NCBI RefSeq assembly: GCF_033807715.1 | Contig: NC_084607.1 | Location: 16,478,941 to 16,542,940, forward strand | Origin: Cololabis saira | Taxonomy: Eukaryota; Chordata; Actinopteri; Beloniformes; Belonidae | Direction of reading: 5' to 3' | Length of the DNA stretch: 64,000 nt | Shown: positions 25,113 to 64,000 of the stretch, one piece after another | Numbering within the stretch: position 1 is the stretch's first letter | How the letters are laid out: each line of letters begins with the position of its first letter | Position numbers and translations under genes: made by a program | Notes under the pieces: model-generated | Told to the model about the DNA's origin: nothing | Databases searched by the model: none | Seen by the model: only the letters and a program-made list of their open reading frames with translations

Positions 25113-25208
<96 letters not shown>

Positions 25209-25258
25209 CACAACTCAACTCCACACAGATGACAAACATTTACAGAAGTAGAGCTCCT
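24400..25258 (-). other. atp6v0a1 3' UTR
   Basis: Follows the TGA at 25259-25261 on the minus strand. The first good minus-strand AATAAA is at 24421-24416 (tttatt on the plus strand), which predicts a UTR of about 860 bases. The UTR includes a long (TG)n tract, read as (CA)n in the mRNA. The end is inferred. Confidence 0.5.
25116..25206. repeat. (GT)n microsatellite in predicted atp6v0a1 3' UTR
   Basis: About 45 GT units, 52 bases past the stop codon of atp6v0a1; in the transcript it would be a (CA)n tract. Confidence 0.97.
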
Positions 25259-38468
<13,210 letters not shown>

Positions 38469-38498
38469 GTTGCCGGCGGTTGTGAGCGCTCAACACCC
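38469..38498 (-). other. atp6v0a1 5' UTR part in coding exon 1
   Basis: Thirty noncoding bases between a minus-strand ttttcag acceptor and the ATG at 38468. The acceptor implies an upstream noncoding exon. Confidence 0.7.
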
Positions 38499-38717
38499 CT
38501 GAAAATCAACCAGGAGTCACAGAAATTGAGCAGTGATATTCATTACTGACACTTAAATTATAATTAAATTGTATTACTCTGCTGTGGATTGCACCCATGT
38601 TCAAAAACACCAATGAGGGAAGCATTTTACAGCTGAGTGTTAGTTTAACACACCAGTGAAAAGCAAGCATGTTAGGGCCCCCCACCAAAAGGAGGTGGAA
38701 GAAGAAATATAAAATAT

Positions 38718-39245
38718 TTAAAGCAAGGCAAGTTTACTTGTATAGCACAATTCAACACAAGGTAATTCTGAGTGCTTTACATCAACCTTAAAAGCAGTAA
38801 GACACAATAACAAGTTGTTAAAAACTAAAGGCAGTAGAGTACAGCAGGTAAGTATTTAATTTAAGAGTACGTTTCAGTAAACAGTAATGTTTTTAGCCCT
38901 GATTTAAAGGATCTACAGTTGGAGCAGACCTCAGGTCTACAGGAAGTTTCTTCCACCGGTGAGGAGCAGAATAACTGAACGCTGCCTCACTTTGTTTGGT
39001 TCTGGTTCTTGGGAACCACAACAAACCAGATCCAGATGAACCTCAGGGGTCTGGGAGCTTCATAGGGAACTAACAGATCAAGCATGTATTTTGGTCCAAG
39101 ACCATTCAGGTCTTTGTAGACCAGCAGTAAGATTTTAAACTCTATCCTTTGACTCACTGGAAGCCAGTGTAGTGATTTCATGACCGGTTTCCTGGTGTTT
39201 GCAAGGACTCTGGCGCTTCACCTGGATCTCAACAGCCAGTGCAGG
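38718..39245 (-). pseudogene. LINE 3' fragment (L2/CR1-like), minus strand
   Basis: The minus strand encodes SLHWLPVSQRIEFKILLLVY, KDLNGLGPKYMLDLL and PRPLRF, a non-LTR reverse-transcriptase C-terminus. It is followed by a 3' tail whose complement reads caaggcaagtttacttgtat agcacaattc. Truncated and mutated. It lies in the 5' noncoding intron of atp6v0a1. Confidence 0.75.
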
Positions 39246-39619
39246 TATGTGATCATGATAACAAGGTTCAACATAAACCACTGGTTAACAGACAATGTGT
39301 TAAAAAGCTGTTTCTGTTAAGCTGTGAAGATTCCCTGACTGCACCGCAGCTAAACAGCATAACATCCCACTAGGAAATCGACCACACGAGGCTAATCTCG
39401 GGATTACAGGGTAGCATGTGACCAGCAACTCTAGTAAGCTTTAACTACGCTTTACGCACCTGTAACACTCTGTGGCAGCTACAGAAAAGTCTCAAAGCCA
39501 CTCCTTTTACAGTATCCACCTTCCCCCTGAAGAACAAGTCAAACTGCTGCTGTAACCAGCTCAGGACGAGTCACTAAAGTCACAAACCACCTTTACTAGG
39601 GGGGATAATCTGATGTAAA

Positions 39620-39890
39620 GAAATGAAATGATTGAGGGGAAGAGGGGCTTAAGGGAGTAACTTTGTGTTGTGGTTGTCTTTGTTATATGTGTGTTGGAGG
39701 GGGATGGAAATTAATAAGCTTTGCTTCTGCCATCCCCTTTTCAAACAGTGTTTGTTTTGTTTTGTTATAGTGTCTGTTGTTGGTATTGTTGCTTGTTCTG
39801 TTCAATGGTGTCCTGTAACTTTCTGTTCTTGTTTTGTAGTACGAGAGTTGTGGTTTTGTTGTGGTTTGAAATAAATAAAATGAAAAAATG
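39620..39890 (+). repeat. LINE-like 3' tail
   Basis: taagctttgcttctgccatcc cctttt, followed by a T/G-rich stretch and gaaataaataaaatgaa, resembles the 3' end of a fish non-LTR repeat also seen near 51020-51240. Confidence 0.5.
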
Positions 39891-40342
39891 ACCTGCCCAG
39901 TGATCCATGAAGGTTTGCTTGTCTGTCTATTCGGTCATTTCCAAAATAAGAGCTCAAATACAAAATAAATGAAAGAAAATAAAAGAAAAAAACAAATAAA
40001 CGTGAAGTTAATGCTAATATTGCATTAGACATAAATACATAAACAGGGTGAAGGTGATCAACTGCGAAGCCAGGTGTTAATTAGTCAATTAGCTCGAGTT
40101 AACGTCGGCAAATTGACAGTTAAAGTGGGGTGTGAGGTGGATTTGTTAGCATGGAGAGAAAATAATAACATTATTTTCAGAGGGCGCACCTTTATTGACA
40201 GCTTCTCTCCCAGTTATCCTAAAGCTACCTAGCTCTGCAGTCTGAGTGCGGCTCACGCCAATTCAGCACACCTGTTGAACTGAGGCCACAGCAATGGTGT
40301 CAAAACTACACTCAGTTTTACTGAATTTATTCATTAACGTAC

Positions 40343-40480
40343 CTGTTTGTGTACTCTACGTCTCCAGACGGATCCTCTCCCCCCCTCTGGCGTGCTGGCT
40401 CCCTGCGGTTCTCTGTTTTGGTCGGAGGTTTGAGAGACTCTGACGACCTTTCCGAGCGGAAGTGTCTCGGTCGACGCTGC
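40343..40480 (-). other. atp6v0a1 5' noncoding exon (predicted)
   Basis: A GC-rich stretch ending on the minus strand at ...acacaaacag followed by a strong gtacgt donor (40342-40337). It would splice to the acceptor at 38499-38500. Its 5' edge is guessed from the promoter motif just upstream. Confidence 0.5.
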
Positions 40481-40484
40481 ACGG

Positions 40485-40494
40485 GTCACGTGAC
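40485..40494. promoter_or_regulatory. CLEAR/E-box motif GTCACGTGAC at atp6v0a1 promoter
   Basis: The 10-bp palindrome is an exact match to the CLEAR consensus bound by TFEB/TFE3/MITF, known to drive lysosomal and V-ATPase genes. It sits directly upstream of the predicted 5' noncoding exon in GC-rich sequence. Function is inferred from motif and position. Confidence 0.7.
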
Positions 40495-40633
40495 TGACCA
40501 CAGCGGATTTCTATTGGCTCCGAGTCTCATGTTCTGAACAGCTGAACCTGTTGCTTTCTTGCGCTGCTCCACGAATCCGAGTCTTATTTTGGAATTTGTA
40601 ACCGGAAGGGTTAACCTGCCGCTGTCTGCCTTG

Positions 40634-40772
40634 ATAGAATAGAATAGAATAGAATAGAATAGAATAGAATAGAATAGAATAGAATAGAATAGAATAGAAT
40701 AGAATAGAATAGAATAGATTGGAATAGAATAGAATAGAATAGAATAGAATAGAATAGAATAGAATAGAATAG
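40634..40772. repeat. (AGAAT)n pentanucleotide array 1
   Basis: About 27 near-perfect 5-bp units with a single variant (gattggaat) in the middle; adjoins a LINE tail (gcaaatttatttgtatagc). Confidence 0.97.
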
Positions 40773-41324
40773 GCAAATTTATTTGTATAGCACAATTCCG
40801 GGACAGATTACTAAAGAAAAAACAAAAGCAAGCTTTAAAAGACAACTGAAACAATGTCAAATAGCCCTACGCCTGTAAACAATTCTTTTTTTTTAAAAAG
40901 ATTTGTTTATTCAAAAAGAAATCCTGTACAGCATTGCTCACAATAGAGTACAATACAAATATCTTTTTTCTTTTTTATAAACCCCCAAAACACAAAACAC
41001 CCAAAACACAAATATATATACATATATAAAATAGTAACATATTACAATAATATATTATAAAGGTAAAAAAAAAACAACAAAAAACTGCAATAGACAATAT
41101 TACCCCAAAAGGAATAAAATAAAATTGAAAAACTAGAAAAAAAATTCAACACAAGGTCATTCAAAGTGCTTTACATCAACATTAAAAGCAACAAGACAAT
41201 TAAACAGTAAATAACAAATACAATGAAATAAAATGATAAGAAAAGAGGTAAAATAATAAAAAGCACAAGTTTAAAAAAAAAAGGTAAGGGTAGTAGAGTA
41301 CAGCAGGTAAGTATTTAATTTAAG
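40773..41324 (-). repeat. interrupted LINE tail between two pentanucleotide arrays
   Basis: Its first part (aaatttatttgtatagcaca) and last part (aacacaaggtcattcaaagt ... gtagagtacagcaggtaagt) match, in order, the tail at 38718-38875. An AT-rich insert at about 40798-41140 splits it. Confidence 0.6.
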
Positions 41325-41390
41325 AGAATAGAATAGAATAGAATAGAATAGAATAGAATAGAATAGAATAGAATAGAATAGAATAGAATC
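41325..41390. repeat. (AGAAT)n pentanucleotide array 2
   Basis: About 13 units; ends in a triplicated (atcaga) run that leads into another dispersed repeat. Confidence 0.95.
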
Positions 41391-41975
41391 AGAATCAGAA
41401 TCAGAAAGAAGTGTATTGCCACGTAGTTTAACACATACAAATAATTTGTTGTGGTGATTGGTGCAATACAAAAGAACAAATAATATTAAAAGAAAAATTG
41501 TACAACATGTTGGTTTTAAAGAGTAATGAGTCTGTACAAAGGTGACCTAGGATGTTCGTTAATGTGACGCATAAGGTCAGGAGTGGAGTCTTTACGTTAA
41601 TGTGACGTAGAGTGGGATGGGGGGGTAGTCCGTGGTAGACGGGGGAGAAGGGGGTCCGGGGCCTTTTGGATGAGGACAGCTGCAGTCGGGAAGAAACTGT
41701 TTTTTGTTTTTTTTAATATTTTTTTTTATCCACGATTTTTTACCCATTTCATCACCCAGTGCTCATACCTAAGTAACAGTCCTGGGCAAGAAACTGTTTT
41801 TATGGCCTGAGGTTTTGGTCCTGATGGACCGCAGCCTCCTGCCAGAGGGAAGAGTCTGAAACAGTTCGTGTCCGGGGTGAGAGGGCTCTGCTGCAATCTT
41901 TCCTGCACGCTTCAGGGTCCTGGAGGCGTGCAGGTCCTGGAGAGATGGGAGGTCAGTCCCAGTTGCAACAATAAA
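41388..41975. repeat. teleost dispersed repeat (non-LTR type)
   Basis: agaatcagaaagaagtgtatt gccacgta, then cagtcgggaagaaactgttttt, ggtcctgatggaccgcagc, agagggctctgctgcaatctttcctg and ggtcctggaggcgtgcag follow the order of a common fish interspersed repeat. The phrase gaaactgtttt occurs twice, so it is disrupted. Confidence 0.5.
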
Positions 41976-41993
41976 ACAAATATACACAAACAA

Positions 41994-42001
41994 AATAATA
42001 A

Positions 42002-42080
<79 letters not shown>
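41994..42080. repeat. (AAT)n microsatellite
   Basis: About 28 AAT units with a single actaat interruption. Confidence 0.97.
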
Positions 42081-42083
<3 letters not shown>

Positions 42084-42159
42084 CAAAATAACCAGATTTG
42101 GAACAGGGTACAACTTAACCAATATCTGTAAAGAGGGAGAGAGAGAGAGAGAAAAAAAT

Positions 42160-43463
42160 GAAGACTTGGAAATCGTGAGGTTGTTTTACATTACTCGTTA
42201 TGGTTTGACGCCTTATTTTGAAATCTCAAACCGGAAATCAGCATAGTGTTCTTACTATGGCCACGAGGTGGCGTTAAAGTCTTGTGATTTTAAACTAAAC
42301 AACATGTCTCTGCGTCGTAAATGACGTACAGACAAATAAAATTAGATATATAATTACTACATAATGTTGCAATATATTTGACGAGTTTATAAAAAATAGC
42401 ATCATTAGTTACATGATGACTACAACAACATGTTGTTTTGGGTAGTAGTGACTAAGTGAGTTCAGCCTGTGCCAGGAGGAGATGCATGTACGTGCAAAAG
42501 AAAACATATCATGCTAAAAATATAACTATAGAAAAGAAAAAAAATTACAGAAATTACATAGAAATACAATAAAATCAGAAAAAGTTATAAAGTTGGTAGT
42601 GCATTTGGCTAAAAGCGAGAATATACCCTCTAGTTGTCGTTATGGAGAACTACATCACAACGTTTGTAAAAAAAAATATTTATCATTATTATCATCATTA
42701 TTTTTATTAGTAGTAGAGACCTGTCAAAATATTTAATTGGCCATTATTTTTCAGATAATTATCAGATATATATTTAGACCCCCTTTTCAATATTTTGCAT
42801 GACTGAATTGGCTATCAACATATTAAAACAACATCTTTTGTTTTATGTTAGTTTAATTTAAACTAAGTAAAACAGACGTCAACACAACATGTAATTGGTG
42901 GGATTTGATTTGTACAGAACAGCTATATTATTTCAGGGAATGTGGACCTTGTTACACTTCCACAGTATGATTTCCCCCCCAGTGGTCCTCACCATCCCAT
43001 GAAAGTGTTTCATGTCATCATGAGAGGTGGGGTCTGGAAACATTCTGCCCTGTGTTTGGGGACAGAATGGGGTGGAGTCCTGCAGCCGCAGGGGAGGTGG
43101 TGGGTGGAGGCCCGGTGTAAGAAGGGAAAAGTCTGACTGGGTGGTTTCACAGGGTGCAGAGGCATTTGGAGTCAGGGCACACATGCTTCAGCTGTGAGAG
43201 GCCCCCACTCCCCTTGGCTGGCTGGCATCCCAGAGCAGAGGCGGACAGAGACAGAGAGGGCTGAGTGTGAGAGACCTGGCGTGAATAGACATTTTAAAGA
43301 GTTAAGTAAGTTCAGAAGAGGCAAACAAGTGGTCGGTAAAGTTGTCCGAACGGAAAGGAAAGGATTAGTCACTGGGTTTTGAGCAGATCGGCTGTGCCGG
43401 GTAGGTTTTCAGCAGTGTTTTCTGTAGTGAACTGCAAATAGCTTTGATAGTGACTTGACGGTC
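42160..43463 (+). promoter_or_regulatory. upstream region and 5' UTR of cavin1
   Basis: The interval contains AT-rich DNA and then, from about 42930, higher-complexity sequence leading to the ATG at 43464. No TATA box or other certain promoter motif was identified; the start site is unknown. Confidence 0.4.
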
Positions 43464-61423
<17,960 letters not shown>

Positions 61424-62960
61424 AGGCTCCCGGCTCTACAGAGCCAAGAGACATATGGCCCTTTTCCACCAGTACATACTCTGCGCGCTTCTACTCGCCA
61501 CGCCCCCGTCTTGCGCTTCTCCACTACGGACCGAGACGGGTAAAGGCGTGCCAAGTAGATACTTTTTCTGTACCTTTTCTGCCGAGGTTCTGAGCGTGCT
61601 GCGTCGGCCCTGTATCTGACGTCATCACAATACACGCTGAGTAGGTACTAGTCGAAAAGGGCCAATAAAGTCCCTGGCTCTGCAGAAGAGTGAAGAGGTA
61701 TACAAGGATGAAGACGTCTTGATGAATGAGTCTGATCTGAAAAACACAGTCGTGGTTGTGGGGAATTTCTGGGGGTGATTGCAGTTTATTTGTTCTCTAT
61801 TCTCTTTTTATCGTACCAGACAAGAATGAATTTAAAATGTACTCATATTTACCATTAAAAAGAAAAAAAAGAAACAAAGCAAAAACAAAGCTGGCTTTTG
61901 AAATATCCTTCATGCTGACTGGTCTGGCGGATTTGCTGTTTGTTGTTGATTTGATTACTTATTCGCTTATAAGGGGAAAAGGGCTTTGTTATTATAAGGT
62001 TATGTTAAAGGGATATTTGGGTTTTCTTTTGAAGCAATTGTTAAATAGTTATTGGTAGTCAGTGGCTGACCGGGCTCGCCGTTCGGGGGAAGTAGAGAAA
62101 ATGGCTGACATGCAAGTCAAGCTGACAACTACTTTTCTACTCTTATCTCAAAAATATCATAGCCATTTTAGTAATTGTTGTATTTTGGGGTGGGGGGGGC
62201 TTCAGGAAGTTATTTACGTTGTCACTAGATTTTCTCAACTAAACCAACTGTTGAGAAAAGGTTAACAACAATTTTATATCTGTGTAAAAATTCCACAGGT
62301 TTCACGCTTATACATAGTTTGATTTGACATCTTTTCAATGGATAAATGTTCTTCAAGTTTCTTTTCTAAGACGTGAGTTTTGTTTGCTTTGTCAACCCTC
62401 CTACTTATGTCAAGGACATAAGTCGTTCGAAGAAGTCCACTGCAAAACGAAAACAAACAAAAACATGTACATATATCTCTCTGTGTTTCTCCTGTGTTTG
62501 ACGAGCACATTACCATTTATATGGCAATGGGAAGTATATCACAAGATTTATGGGATAATGAATGTTTTTTGTCTTTAATTTTCTGTAGTGTGCATGAGAA
62601 ATATGTGCATTTTCTGGGCCTAATAAAGAAATGAATGTGTAAAAGCAAGGAAGAATACTGAGACTGAACTTAGACAAGCTTCTTTAAAAAATAGGGTTTT
62701 TTATGCCCTGTATAAAAGCAGTGGGGCAAAAAAAAACGATTTACTACCAGTTACTCAAAAACTTTACCAAATGTAGCTTACACTATCAAAAAACTTGTGT
62801 TTGTTTTTTGAAGATAATTCGAAGAATATGTACTGTATATATACTGTGCTTTGATAAGAGAAATAGTCATAGCCTGCTATATACTTGTGTGAGAGCTCTT
62901 TCTTGCGACTCTACTCTGTATCCTTAAGTGGTCACTAAATAAAGTATCTGCTTTCGATAA
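61424..62960 (+). other. cavin1 3' UTR (predicted)
   Basis: Sequence after the TAA. AATAAA at 62622-62627 and 62938-62943 are candidate poly(A) signals; another is at 63958-63963. The UTR contains a short inverted-repeat element near its start. The end is inferred. Confidence 0.5.
61457..61663. mobile_element. 207-bp MITE in cavin1 3' UTR
   Basis: Ends ggcccttttccaccagtaca and ggtactagtcgaaaagggcc are inverted (ggcccttttc / gaaaagggcc plus a gtac block). The interior is moderately GC-rich without coding capacity. No certain target duplication; superfamily not assigned. Confidence 0.7.
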
Positions 62961-64000
62961 TCCAACACTTGAGATGGAGCTTGCAGTTTAAAATTGATCT
63001 TTGCTAGAGTGCATTTTGATAAGATGCCATATGCTTGAAAGCATGTTATTAGTGTTATGTGTTTAGGCACATTCACCGTGTTCTGTTTGTTGCACCTTGA
63101 CATGGACTCACTAAGTTTTTTGAGCTTCCTTCTGTACATAGGAGTATTAAAAGAACTGTGTCACCATAGAAACCCTGCATCACAGTGAATTTACACGTCA
63201 CTGGTAAAAAGTTCCTGGTGTAACGCAAGCTGAAAAAGGACGGTCTGAAAAGAAGATGACATTTAAATTACTTACATGAGAGGAAGCTGCATTTAGAATG
63301 TAGTTAAAGAGAGACTGCAAATTCCCAGGTATTGTAAATGACATGTCATTTGAATAAATGTCAGAACAGTGCAATACTTTAATCCAGTCTACAAACCTTT
63401 TTGCAGTGACTAGTTGCAATCATGTGTGCTTTTTCAGAATAATAAGTAGATCGTAAAAGACGAGCACACAAGGCTCCAGCCGAGCTGAAGGTGATGGCCT
63501 CTGTTTCTGATGTGACTTTGTTGTGTTGCAGGCACTGAGATGCTCACTGTGTGGCAAGGAACACCATTTAAATAATCAATGGGTGGGGAAATGCAATTAA
63601 AGAGAGTGGTCACTCAGAACATTGAACGTGACAGGGAATAGAGACAAGGAAAGCATATGTATGTATGATAAAGTAATGGTGAAGAATAAGTGTGTGCAGA
63701 TGAAATACTAATAGAACCAACAGGAAATGTCATTTTTATATCTTTCTTGTTGTATTGATTTTTGACAAAACTGTCAAAACTGTTTTACGAGACACCTCAT
63801 AGTTTGTTGTAGTCCAAGTAGGGTTTATACAGATTTGTAGCAACATGATGAAAACACATAACAGCTCTTTGTTGTAATTAACTCACCTTGCCAGCTTCTT
63901 ACCAGATTACCGGATTATATTGTGTTCAAGCCTTATTGTTCCTTACTGTTCAACATAAATAAATGCTTATTAATAACTGCCTTGTCTCTTATATTCCTGA
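62961..64000. other. sequence downstream of cavin1, no gene seen
   Basis: AT-rich, no supported ORF or repeat. In human the next gene on this side is STAT3; no STAT exon was recognised before the window ends. Confidence 0.5.

Overview
The window is vertebrate nuclear DNA, almost certainly from a teleost fish. Evidence: spliced genes with GT-AG introns, abundant dinucleotide microsatellites, and many teleost-type transposon remnants (Tc1, hAT, Harbinger and piggyBac-like short elements, LINE 3' ends). No bacterial-style operons, CRISPR arrays, rRNA genes or convincing tRNA genes were seen.

Three protein-coding genes can be reconstructed exon by exon. (1) About 1-11 kb, + strand: the 3' six coding exons of a DRAK/STK17 serine/threonine kinase (CDS 3284-9993). 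Its first coding exon lies upstream of the window, so bases 1-3283 are the end of intron 1. (2) About 24.4-40.5 kb, - strand: the complete V-ATPase a1 subunit gene atp6v0a1. It has 21 coding exons including an 18-bp microexon, reads as 840 aa, and has a 5' noncoding exon preceded by a perfect CLEAR-type motif. (3) 43.46-61.42 kb, + strand: cavin1 (ptrf), two coding exons separated by a 16.7-kb intron, 418 aa.

atp6v0a1 and cavin1 are divergently transcribed with about 3 kb between them. They are also neighbours in human 17q21, so this is conserved synteny; the STK17 gene is not part of that human block. The three proteins have unrelated roles: apoptosis/cytoskeleton-linked kinase signalling, organelle acidification, and caveola coat formation. 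Nothing suggests an operon-like or jointly working system.

The rest is introns and intergenic DNA filled with repeats. The best-defined are short transposons with recognisable ends: two copies of one hAT-like family with exact 8-bp target duplications (8.1 and 16.7 kb); a third hAT-like element carrying a 41-bp tandem array (19.2 kb); a Harbinger-type element nested in a Tc1 relic (12.3 kb); a piggyBac-type TTAA element with a GC-rich core and a 38-bp perfect palindrome (33.9 kb); a TA-flanked inverted-repeat element (35.5 kb); and a composite inverted-repeat element (29.4 kb). Exon boundaries were inferred by eye from splice sites, reading phase and similarity to known family sequences. Transcription start and polyadenylation sites are inferences.
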